A DNA stretch of 64,000 nt, from positions 8,140 to 72,139 of the forward strand of contig DATGLD010000004.1 in assembly GCA_035294305.1 (NCBI GenBank), in the 5' to 3' direction. This DNA is from DASRBN01 sp035294305. Its GTDB lineage: Bacteria; Chloroflexota; Ktedonobacteria; Ktedonobacterales; Ktedonobacteraceae. This document shows, piece after piece, positions 6,857 through 15,157 of this stretch; within the stretch, counting starts at the first letter, position 1; each line of letters starts with the position of its first letter. Below the pieces are notes generated by a model. That model ran no database searches and was not told the origin of the DNA. It saw only the letters and a program-made list of their open reading frames with translations. The translations under genes were made by a program, and so were the position numbers.

Positions 6857-9800
6857 ATGAGTGAAATGAAAGAAATACAGCCACAACTATCCCCGGTGTA
6901 TACAGCAGCAGCTTTCTTTCTGCTGCGTGCGCCGGCTTTCTCGACCTATCTGTTTTCTCAGTTGGCCGCGACCGGTGCAAGTAGCATTTCACAACAATAT
7001 ACAGATTTCGATAATGTATTGGTAGAGACGCGCGATCATTGTTATGGTTTGTTACAATCACTGATCACTCAGCCCATAGTGGAGAAAGCGCTGGCTACAG
7101 CGAGTACGGCGATTTTCGAGGGTTTAGCACGTATTCAACGCGGCGAAAAGTCCCGCCGTACAGAACGTACTTACTCGCGCTTGCTACGTTACCTTGTGCG
7201 TATGAGTACACGTCCCACCCCCTTTGGCCTATTCGCAGGTATTGCCACGGGAACCTTCGCTGAGGAAACCACTCTGCGGCTGTCAGCTTCCGCTCTTCAC
7301 CATTTCCGTACGCGCCCCGATATGAGTTGGCTGCTGGCCATTATCCGGCAGATCGAGCAAACGCCAGAACTTCTGCCTCGATTACATGTGGTCATTAATC
7401 AGGCAGTATATCTCGCCGGTGGACGTGTTGTATTACCGCATGCCGATGTCTATGGACAACGCGACACCCGCTCTATCACCATACGCGCCACTCCTGTAGT
7501 GCAACACATCCTGGAACGGGCACGTTATCCACTTCCATACGAGGAATTGCGCGCGGGTCTGTTAGCGCACTTTTCACATGCGACTCCCCAGCAGGTAGAT
7601 AACCTTTTAAAACAGCTCTGGGAAAACCACTTTCTTACCAGTAATCTGCGCCCGCCTCTAACGGATGCAGAGCCCGCTCGCTATCTCTTAGATCGCTTGC
7701 GCATGTTGCCGGGAGCCGAGTCCATTTGCTCATCTCTGGAACAAGTCTTGCAGAAAACGGAAGAGATCGATAGGACCGGGTTCAACGGCCCAATTGAACT
7801 CTTCCAAGATTTAACGCACTACCAGGAGCAGTTAGTTTCCGGAAATCAGAATCCGCCGTTCCAGGTTGATGCTACCTTGAACCTGGCATCATCTCATCTC
7901 AATCATAGCCTCGGGCAAGCCGCAGCATTAGCGGCGGAAACCCTCCTCAGGCTCAGCCGCTTTCCGCGAGGCCTTTTGACGCTGCAAGAGTACCGAAATG
8001 CCTTCATCGAACGTTACGGGATGGAGGCAGAGATCCCCGTCCTGGATTTGCTCAGTCCAGAGGTCGGTCTCGATGTCCCCTCCGCTTACACAGAACCCCC
8101 GCGTACGTATAAGCTTCCCAATCCCTTACCCCCGCCAGATTATCGTATGCGCGATGCAATTCTGTGTGAGATGGTTTCTCAGGCGGTGAATGATCGCTCT
8201 ATGGAAATTGAATTGACAGAAGAGTTGCTTCACCGGCTTGAACAATGGACCCCACAGTCTGAAAATGCGGCTCCGTCTTCTCTCGAAATTTACCTACAAC
8301 TTCATGCTGCATCCCACGAGGACCTGGATAACGGGAATTGGCGTGCTGTGATAAGTCCTAACTGCGGTTCCCCTGGAGGAGGACGTACATTCAGCCGTTT
8401 CTTCGATCTGCTGGAGGTGGGAGATCGAGAGAAACTCCAACAATTCATTAAATGTGAAGAGGCTCTCTCCAACGGTGTCATCTTTGCTGAATTGAGTTAC
8501 CTGCCAACCATGGCTCGTGCCGCCAATGTCGCAGTACGCCCTGCCCTGCACGATTATGAGATTGTCATTAACACGACGCCCTCGGTTCCAGCGGAGCGTG
8601 TCCTGCAACTCAATGACCTGGTAGTGGGTATACGCGATAACCGCTTCTACCTCCGCTCTCTGCGATTGAATAAAGAAGTAATCGTGTGCCAGAGTCACAT
8701 GTTAAATCCAATGAAAGCGCCAAATATTTGCCGTTTCCTTACCGAGATTGCACACGATAATGCTCCAGGCCTTATGCCTTTCGATTGGGGAGTAGCGAGC
8801 AACCTGCCTTTCCTTCCCCGTGTTGTACGGGGACGCATTGTAGTCAGCCTGGCGCAATGGAATCTGAAAGCAGCGACAATTCAGCCAACCGGCTCAGGCA
8901 GCGAAGAAGCACGGTGGTTTGCCGGATTGCAGGAGTGGCGAACCCGGTGGCGCGTGCCGCGCTATGTCTACATTGTTGAAGCCGATAATCGTCTACTACT
9001 CGATTTAGAGCATCCATTGATGGCCCTGGAATTGCGTAACGAGTTGACAAAAGTCGATGATTCCGGCAGCGTAAGTATCCAGGAAATGCTGCCCGATTTC
9101 GATCATCTCTGGTTGCGTGACAGCGATAACGCTCCCTATATTTCTGAAATTGTGGTTCCCCTGCTTCGCTCCTCCAGCGCCCCCTCGCATAATCTCTCCG
9201 CTCATGAGGGAACAAAATCTATCTCTCCCCCGCGTATCGTTAGCAGGCAGGAACGCCATATCCCGCCAGGTGACGCCTGGACCTATCTGAAGTTGTACTG
9301 CGCCTTTAAACAGCATGATGCGTGTATTGCCGGTCCTTTACGGGAAATTGTCTCCACTCTTCAGGAACAATCTTTGATTGATCGATGGTTCTTTATTCGC
9401 TATGCTGATCCGGAACCTCACCTGCGTATACGCTTTCACGCCGCCAATCCTCAGGTCAGCAAGTTTGTGCTTACTGCTGCTCTGGCCTGGGGGCGCCAAC
9501 AAGTGGCCGCAGAAATGGCCAGTCGTCTGTCCGTTGATACTTATGATCGGGAGATAGAACGCTATGGTGGACCGGATGCCATTGATCTCTTAGAGCAGGT
9601 CTTTGCTATTGATAGCGCTCTTACCAGCAACATTATAGAAGCTCAGTATACGCGGCGGCTTACCTTAGACTCGATTGCAGTTGCAGTTTATAGTCTCGAC
9701 CAGTTCTTTGCGGCATGGGGCCTTGATTTTCAAGCTCGCTTGCGCCGGCTTGAAAAGCGCATACACAAGAATCATTCCAGCGAGCAATTCCATACACAGC

Positions 9801-10138
9801 GCAGACTCTTCTCAGAGCTTCTTGCTCCGCAGAGCCATATTTCGGACGCATCGCTGGCGGCTCAACGAGATTTGCTTCACTCCTTACATGCTATTCTTCA
9901 TCAGCAACTCCAAGGACCATCAACGCAACTACGCCTCCTGGCCAGTCAGGGCAAACTCTGGCAGTATGAGGAGGCCCTCCTTGACAGTCTGGCGCATATG
10001 CATGTCAATCGACTCATTGGTGTCGGTGCTGAGCAAGAGAGTAAAATCTATGCTTTTTGGCGGCATACACTTACTGCGCTGAATAGTCGCTCTTCCAGGC
10101 AAAACCCTCTGGTAGTCTCAGAGAAAGGCAGACTGTAA
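6857..10138 (+). CDS. lanB: Full-length class I lanthipeptide dehydratase LanB
   Basis: 1093 aa, the size of NisB-type enzymes. The N-terminal glutamylation domain (Lant_dehydr_N) occupies about residues 15-720 and includes RTERTYSRLLRYLVRMSTRPTPFGLFAG near residue 100. The C-terminal elimination domain (SpaB_C-like) spans about 790-1080 with WFFIRYADPEPHLRIRFH (R848, H855, R857, R859) and YDREIERYGG (896-905). Both halves are in one chain, unlike the split dehydratases of thiopeptide systems. It uses glutamyl-tRNA to activate Ser/Thr of the precursor and then eliminates glutamate. Start: ATG with GGAG 7 bases upstream. The stop TAA overlaps the next start codon by one base (TAATG), indicating translational coupling to the exporter. 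Confidence 0.92.
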   Translation: MSEMKEIQPQLSPVYTAAAFFLLRAPAFSTYLFSQLAATGASSISQQYTDFDNVLVETRDHCYGLLQSLITQPIVEKALATASTAIFEGLARIQRGEKSRRTERTYSRLLRYLVRMSTRPTPFGLFAGIATGTFAEETTLRLSASALHHFRTRPDMSWLLAIIRQIEQTPELLPRLHVVINQAVYLAGGRVVLPHADVYGQRDTRSITIRATPVVQHILERARYPLPYEELRAGLLAHFSHATPQQVDNLLKQLWENHFLTSNLRPPLTDAEPARYLLDRLRMLPGAESICSSLEQVLQKTEEIDRTGFNGPIELFQDLTHYQEQLVSGNQNPPFQVDATLNLASSHLNHSLGQAAALAAETLLRLSRFPRGLLTLQEYRNAFIERYGMEAEIPVLDLLSPEVGLDVPSAYTEPPRTYKLPNPLPPPDYRMRDAILCEMVSQAVNDRSMEIELTEELLHRLEQWTPQSENAAPSSLEIYLQLHAASHEDLDNGNWRAVISPNCGSPGGGRTFSRFFDLLEVGDREKLQQFIKCEEALSNGVIFAELSYLPTMARAANVAVRPALHDYEIVINTTPSVPAERVLQLNDLVVGIRDNRFYLRSLRLNKEVIVCQSHMLNPMKAPNICRFLTEIAHDNAPGLMPFDWGVASNLPFLPRVVRGRIVVSLAQWNLKAATIQPTGSGSEEARWFAGLQEWRTRWRVPRYVYIVEADNRLLLDLEHPLMALELRNELTKVDDSGSVSIQEMLPDFDHLWLRDSDNAPYISEIVVPLLRSSSAPSHNLSAHEGTKSISPPRIVSRQERHIPPGDAWTYLKLYCAFKQHDACIAGPLREIVSTLQEQSLIDRWFFIRYADPEPHLRIRFHAANPQVSKFVLTAALAWGRQQVAAEMASRLSVDTYDREIERYGGPDAIDLLEQVFAIDSALTSNIIEAQYTRRLTLDSIAVAVYSLDQFFAAWGLDFQARLRRLEKRIHKNHSSEQFHTQRRLFSELLAPQSHISDASLAAQRDLLHSLHAILHQQLQGPSTQLRLLASQGKLWQYEEALLDSLAHMHVNRLIGVGAEQESKIYAFWRHTLTALNSRSSRQNPLVVSEKGRL

Positions 10139-11958
10139 TGTCATCCGTAAGACGTTTTTTGCGGCATATCAGAACTATTTCAACTTCTTGGAGGCGTGTA
10201 CTCCTGCTCATCTGGCGAACAAGTCCTGGGAATATGACAATTGTGCTGATTTTGACCTGCCTGATAGGACTGATCCCATCAGCGCAGATTCAGGTCACTA
10301 CCCATATCGTTCAAAGTGCATCCGACGCTATTCGTGGAGGCAGAACAGCGCAACTTGTCTCAACTGCCCTCATGTTTGGCGTCTTACAGGGCGGACTTAT
10401 TATCCTATCCATGCTGCTTAATACCATTCAACAGTTCTTTCAAATGACTTTGCAGCTGCGCCTGGTGAACAACATTAATATCCAGATCATCACAAAGGCC
10501 GCGGAGCTGGATGTACAGCATTTCGAAAATGCTGAACTCTATGATACCCTGCAACGCGCCAATCGCGAGAGCACGTATCGGCCATATCAGATCTTCGCTC
10601 AGATGCTCTCTCTGTGTTCACAGTTCGTCACCCTTCTCTCGGTCGTAGCAGTGCTCTTCTCCTTAAGCTGGTGGCTTGGCCTGCTCATATTACTCTCGCC
10701 ACTGCCGGCGGTCGGGATCCAGTTTTTCTACAATCGCCGGGGATATGACGTCGAGCGGGAGCGCTCCTCAGATCGCCGCCGTCTGATGTACCTGCAATAT
10801 CTCATAACGAATGCCCGGGCGGTTAAAGAGATTCGTCTGTTCCAGTTAGGAGATTATCTCCTGGAACTCTATGGTCGTCTCACCGACGCTTTCTTTAAAA
10901 CCGATGTTGCCCTGTTAAGGCGTCAAATGCTCATATCCACCCCGCTCATCATTTTGGGGAATATCATCGTGATTGGCGCACAGTTGTATGCCATCATCAC
11001 AACTATTGCCATGGGGAGTATTGGCCTGCTTGTTGGGTATACTCAAGCTATTACAATCGTGCAATCGACAATGCAGGCTTTCCTTTCCAGCCTGAGTCTC
11101 CTCTACCAGCACAATCTCTTTATTAGTAATCTCTTCGAGTTCCTCGATATTCCTGGTTCACCAATACGTAGTGGTAAACGCCAGTTTCCTCATTCCCTGC
11201 GAAAAGGTATTGAGTTTCGCAACGTCAGTTTTTGCTATCCCAATACTACTCATATGGTCATACGTGGCCTCAACCTTTTCCTGGAAGCGGGAAAATGTGT
11301 CGCCATCGTGGGTCATAATGGTGCGGGGAAAACCACGCTCGTTAAACTTCTCGCACGCCTGTATGAACAGACAGAAGGGCAAATTCTCATCGATGACATC
11401 CCTATCGAGGATTATGATCTTGCCAGCCTGCGCAAACATATCAGCGTCATCTTTCAGGATTTTATCCAATATGAGATGAAACTGCGCGAAAACATCGGAT
11501 TTGGCGATATAGAGGAATTACAGAATAATGAGCGCATCAAGGAGGCGGCTGAACAAAGCGGCGCGGCTCCTATTATCCAGGGTCTTCCCGAACGAGAGGA
11601 GACCACCCTCGGACGAATGTTTGAGAAAGGTCACGAACTTTCTATTGGGCAATGGCAGAAGATCGCCCTGGCGCGGGCCTTTATGCGCAAAGCGCCTATC
11701 GTCGTGTTGGATGAACCAACATCTGCTATGGACGCAGAGGCTGAGGCAGAGCTTTTTCAGCGATTACAAAAGATTAGCACGAACGCAACAGCATTACTCA
11801 TTGCTCACCGCTTTTCAACTGTACGCATGGCGGATCGAATTATTGTCCTTGAGAACGGTCAGATTGTCGAAGATGGTGATCATGAAGTACTCATGAAGAT
11901 CGATGGAACTTATGCTCACCTCTTTAGCCTTCAGGCCGCCGGCTATCAATCACATTGA
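10138..11958 (+). CDS. lanT: Lanthipeptide exporter-type ABC transporter (membrane domain fused to ATPase)
   Basis: 606 aa: an N-terminal membrane domain with about six helices (residues 20-330) fused to an ATPase. Walker A GHNGAGKTTL is near residue 392, the signature LSIGQWQK near 501, Walker B IVVLDEPTSAMD near 521 and the H-loop IAHRFST near 560. It is a half-transporter that would work as a homodimer. There is no N-terminal C39 peptidase domain, so it can export but not cleave the leader; this is the NisT arrangement. Its start overlaps the lanB stop by one base. The substrate is inferred from the operon. Confidence 0.87.
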   Translation: MSSVRRFLRHIRTISTSWRRVLLLIWRTSPGNMTIVLILTCLIGLIPSAQIQVTTHIVQSASDAIRGGRTAQLVSTALMFGVLQGGLIILSMLLNTIQQFFQMTLQLRLVNNINIQIITKAAELDVQHFENAELYDTLQRANRESTYRPYQIFAQMLSLCSQFVTLLSVVAVLFSLSWWLGLLILLSPLPAVGIQFFYNRRGYDVERERSSDRRRLMYLQYLITNARAVKEIRLFQLGDYLLELYGRLTDAFFKTDVALLRRQMLISTPLIILGNIIVIGAQLYAIITTIAMGSIGLLVGYTQAITIVQSTMQAFLSSLSLLYQHNLFISNLFEFLDIPGSPIRSGKRQFPHSLRKGIEFRNVSFCYPNTTHMVIRGLNLFLEAGKCVAIVGHNGAGKTTLVKLLARLYEQTEGQILIDDIPIEDYDLASLRKHISVIFQDFIQYEMKLRENIGFGDIEELQNNERIKEAAEQSGAAPIIQGLPEREETTLGRMFEKGHELSIGQWQKIALARAFMRKAPIVVLDEPTSAMDAEAEAELFQRLQKISTNATALLIAHRFSTVRMADRIIVLENGQIVEDGDHEVLMKIDGTYAHLFSLQAAGYQSH

Positions 11959-12083
11959 TAAACATCAGCAGTAAGGAGCTCAATACTCAGAGGGCATTGC
12001 GCAAATCGAGAAGCAGTGCCCGGTAAATTTGGAAAATCAGTCGTTTGCTGTCATGTTCATTCGAACACTAGAGGAGGCAATTA

Positions 12084-12977
12084 ATGGAAGTTACCAAGGT
12101 AAAACCGATTCAGGTAGAGCGTCTCGAGCTTACGGATGTGCAGGCTATGGAGCAACTTAGCCAGAAAAGGAACGCCGGGGAGTACACGCCTGCGTACATC
12201 AAGAATCACCCTTACCTCTTGCCCATAAATGTAGATAGGTTTTTATTCTCTCCTGAAGCGATGGCCGATGTGCGACAAACGGCGCAGGTGCTTCAGATCG
12301 AAGATGCGCATTTCAAAATCATTAAGCATCCCTTGCTATGTTCAACGGCAGATGAGATGACGGCTTGCTTTGTACCACTTCACGTAGCGACCTCATTTTG
12401 TTATAAGGGGATGCGCGTCACCGGGCGATATTTTGTATCATTCTTGCATACGGTCATATCATCGCTGCCCGAAAGTTTGTGGAGCGAGCCATGGGCAGCA
12501 GATTTACAGGAAGTAAGGCAGGCCCTCTCTCCACAGGAACGCCAGGCCCTCCTGGAGTATTTTATGCGCACCTACCTGGAAAGCAGCGCTTCTTTTACTG
12601 ATCTAACTGTTATTGCTATTCCATCCAGGCCTCCAGTACAGCGGGAAAAAAGCCCTACGCATAAAGCTTTCATGAATCTGGTGACCCCTTGTTCGGCAGC
12701 CAACGAGTGCATTATTACCTTAAAAGGTAATGATATGTATCTCTTCACACATACCCGCGAGGAGCAGGGTGTGCAAGAGGTAAGGGAGACACTGGCGGAT
12801 CAAAACTTTCTTCAGCAATTAGCCCTTTTTTTCTGGAGCGATCACATTCTACAGAGGCAACAAGCTATCGTGGCAGCAGAAATGAAATCCGCAGAACTTA
12901 TGGTATGCTATTACCAGCAATTCTATCATCTCCTGGAGTGGTTGAGAGTTACATGGAAAAAAGCGGCATCGGGTTAA
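12084..12977 (+). CDS. Unrecognised 297-aa protein of the lanthipeptide operon
   Basis: I do not recognise this family. It has no signal peptide or membrane segment and is predicted mixed helix/strand. Visible marks are a central hydrophobic stretch GRYFVSFLHTVISSLPESLW (near 114-133), a Pro-rich break near 185, and a long C-terminal amphipathic helix rich in Gln/Trp. Cys residues are scattered with no metal-binding spacing. An excellent ribosome site (AGAGGAGG) precedes the ATG. It sits between the exporter and the permease/ATPase pair with only 9 bases to the next gene, so a role in modification, immunity or regulation of the lanthipeptide is likely but unproven. It does not look like a LanI lipoprotein, a protease or a methyltransferase. 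Confidence 0.7.
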   Translation: MEVTKVKPIQVERLELTDVQAMEQLSQKRNAGEYTPAYIKNHPYLLPINVDRFLFSPEAMADVRQTAQVLQIEDAHFKIIKHPLLCSTADEMTACFVPLHVATSFCYKGMRVTGRYFVSFLHTVISSLPESLWSEPWAADLQEVRQALSPQERQALLEYFMRTYLESSASFTDLTVIAIPSRPPVQREKSPTHKAFMNLVTPCSAANECIITLKGNDMYLFTHTREEQGVQEVRETLADQNFLQQLALFFWSDHILQRQQAIVAAEMKSAELMVCYYQQFYHLLEWLRVTWKKAASG

Positions 12978-12986
12978 AGGTTTGCT

Positions 12987-14024
12987 GTGCCTCCTAAAGA
13001 GTGGTGCTCTATTGAAAGGGAAAAGAAAAGGATAATGGGTAATAACGTTCAACACGCTTCTTTTGTGAACCACACTGTTCAACAAGGAAATTTTCCCGCC
13101 AGGCCATCACGGATGCGAGCGATGTGGGGGGTGATGGGTTGGGAGCTGCGTCGACGTTTTATGAGCAAGGTGCAGTGGATACTTTTGTTTGCTCTGATCG
13201 GGCTTTGCTTTCTGCTGCTGGTAGTTTCGCCATATAGAGGGCTGTTAGGTGGAGAGATTCTTATTCCCGCGTCCAGTCCATTAGGAATCATGCAAGAAAT
13301 CCCTGGGTTTCTCCTATTCCTGTTTCTTTTGTTTCTACCATTTTTGATGGTTGACCTGGTTGCTTATGACTATACTCGCCGGACGCACGAGTTGCTTATG
13401 GCAACCTCTATCTCGAAAAGTGCCTATCTCTGGGGACGCTATCTTGCCGGGCTACTCATTTGTCTCATCATGTCGGCTATCATGTTGCTGGAAGTTATCC
13501 TGGCCAATTTCTTGAGTTATGCACAGTTACAATTCTATCCAGGGCTGCTGTCATCTGCGACGGTTGCGCAGGCTCCCGGCTATCCTCCACTGGATGCAGG
13601 CTTTTTAGTGACCATCTGGATTGTTGCTGTGGTGCCCGCTGTTGTCCTGCTCAGTGGAATTAGTTTTTTCCTGGGCACAATCTTTCCACAAAGATCAAAT
13701 ACGATTAAGGCTATTATTCTTGTAGCATGGGTGCTTTTTTTTGCTTTAACCCCGCAAATACTGATGGGAACACTGAGCTTTTTTGATCCGACAGGAGCGA
13801 GCGAGGCCAGAACGGCCCTCTCTCTTGCTGTGACACAATACCAGGCATATGTTCATCCTGGTACTGGCCTGCTGCAACACCTGAATATTGCGCGTAACGT
13901 TGAAGTAATGAAGCCAGATATAATAACCTGGTCAGTGGTACAGGGGATATATACCGCTTTTGGGATTGTACTTGTTCTCTGTACCCCGATCTTTTTCCGC
14001 CGGTTTCGTACCTTATTAGGTTGA
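12987..14024 (+). CDS. ABC-2 type permease of the lanthipeptide cluster
   Basis: 345 aa with six hydrophobic segments, the first at VQWILLFALIGLCFLLLVV (near 70) after a MWGVMGWELRRRF amphipathic lead-in, as in NatB/CcmB-like and LanEG permeases. A GTG start at 12987 has AAAGG six bases upstream. An ATG at 13035 would remove 16 residues and is nearly as good. It pairs with the ATPase 71 bases downstream. In class I systems such pairs (LanFEG) pump the mature peptide off the membrane for self-protection. Here there is one permease rather than two, so it would have to act as a homodimer. Confidence 0.8.
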   Translation: MPPKEWCSIEREKKRIMGNNVQHASFVNHTVQQGNFPARPSRMRAMWGVMGWELRRRFMSKVQWILLFALIGLCFLLLVVSPYRGLLGGEILIPASSPLGIMQEIPGFLLFLFLLFLPFLMVDLVAYDYTRRTHELLMATSISKSAYLWGRYLAGLLICLIMSAIMLLEVILANFLSYAQLQFYPGLLSSATVAQAPGYPPLDAGFLVTIWIVAVVPAVVLLSGISFFLGTIFPQRSNTIKAIILVAWVLFFALTPQILMGTLSFFDPTGASEARTALSLAVTQYQAYVHPGTGLLQHLNIARNVEVMKPDIITWSVVQGIYTAFGIVLVLCTPIFFRRFRTLLG

Positions 14025-14095
14025 CTCTCACCCACAGTTTCGTTAAATTGATTATAAAAGCCTTGTTAGAGGTAGAAATAGTTAGAAGGTGAAGC

Positions 14096-15058
14096 ATGAA
14101 AGAAGCACCAATAGCAGCATGGAGAGCGCAACCGGTCAATGAATTGAGATGCGAAAATATTGGCAAGCGATATGGCAATATTTGTGCCCTGAGAAATGTC
14201 ACATTCCGGTGTTCGGGTGGATTAGTGGGACTTGTGGGGCCAAATGGGGCCGGGAAGAGCACGTTGATGCGCATCCTTGCCACCTTGCTGCCGCAGACGG
14301 AAGGGGTTGTTAGTTGGAATGGCAAAGATACACGCACCCAGGGTGAGCTGGTTCGCTCGATATTAGGATATTTGCCTCAGGACTTTGGGCTCTATCCAGA
14401 GTTTTCAGCGCGCCAATTTCTCCGTTATCTGGCTATGATGAAAGGTTTACCGCGAGCACTAGCGCGGGTCAGGACTGATGAGGTGCTTGAACTTGTCAAC
14501 CTGGGGCAAGTTGCTGACCGCAAACTACGCACTTACTCAGGTGGTATGAAGCGGCGTGTAGGTATTGCCCAGGCATTGCTTAACTCTCCTGCGCTTCTTA
14601 TCGTAGACGAGCCGACTGCGGGGTTGGACCCTGAAGAGCGCGTCCGCTTTCGAACACTTCTGGCAAGCCTGACGGCCAATCGCCTGATTATCTTTTCTAC
14701 GCATATCATCGCTGATGTTGCTGCGGTAGCTAATCGCCTGATTATTCTTAGGGAAGGGCTTATTGAGGCAGATGTTACACCAGATGCTTTATTGAGTAAG
14801 GCTAGAGGACAGGTTTGGGCAGTGCAAACAGATCCTCTTACCGCACTGCGTCTTCAAGATCATTATCAGGTGAGTGCGTTAGTACATCAACAGCAGGGAG
14901 TTTCACTGCGCATAGTGAGTCCTACAAGGCCATTTGAGACTGCGGAAGTCGTTGAGCCTAGTTTGGAAGACGCCTACCTCTTATTGGTGGGCAGGCAGCA
15001 AGAACCTCCGGTCTTCGAAGTGCGAACGAATAGGGCGAAACAAAAATCCAGGAAATAA
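14096..15058 (+). CDS. ABC transporter ATPase, LanF-like
   Basis: 320 aa. It has Walker A VGPNGAGKSTL near residue 48, a Q-loop LPQDFGLY, signature YSGGMKRRVGIAQ near 143, Walker B LLIVDEPTAGLDP near 164 and an H-loop STHII. This is the classical wording of the NatA/BcrA/LanF family of drug- and lantibiotic-resistance ATPases. It has AGAAGGTG before its ATG and partners with the permease immediately upstream. It is the last gene of the lan operon; a long-loop hairpin with a T-rich tail follows. Confidence 0.85.
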   Translation: MKEAPIAAWRAQPVNELRCENIGKRYGNICALRNVTFRCSGGLVGLVGPNGAGKSTLMRILATLLPQTEGVVSWNGKDTRTQGELVRSILGYLPQDFGLYPEFSARQFLRYLAMMKGLPRALARVRTDEVLELVNLGQVADRKLRTYSGGMKRRVGIAQALLNSPALLIVDEPTAGLDPEERVRFRTLLASLTANRLIIFSTHIIADVAAVANRLIILREGLIEADVTPDALLSKARGQVWAVQTDPLTALRLQDHYQVSALVHQQQGVSLRIVSPTRPFETAEVVEPSLEDAYLLLVGRQQEPPVFEVRTNRAKQKSRK

Positions 15059-15098
15059 GTATAGTCATATTTAAGATACTCAGCCAGATCCATCGTTT

Positions 15099-15157
15099 GA
15101 TCTCGATAGTTGCAAACATAATCTGCCCTGAACGTCGTGACCATCGAGATCGGGTTT
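15099..15157 (+). terminator. Possible terminator at the end of the lan operon
   Basis: GATCTCGAT (15099-15107) pairs with ATCGAGATC (15143-15151) over 9 bases, followed by GGGTTTTTA. The 35-base loop is unusually long, so the assignment is weak. The site lies between two convergent operons. Confidence 0.35.
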
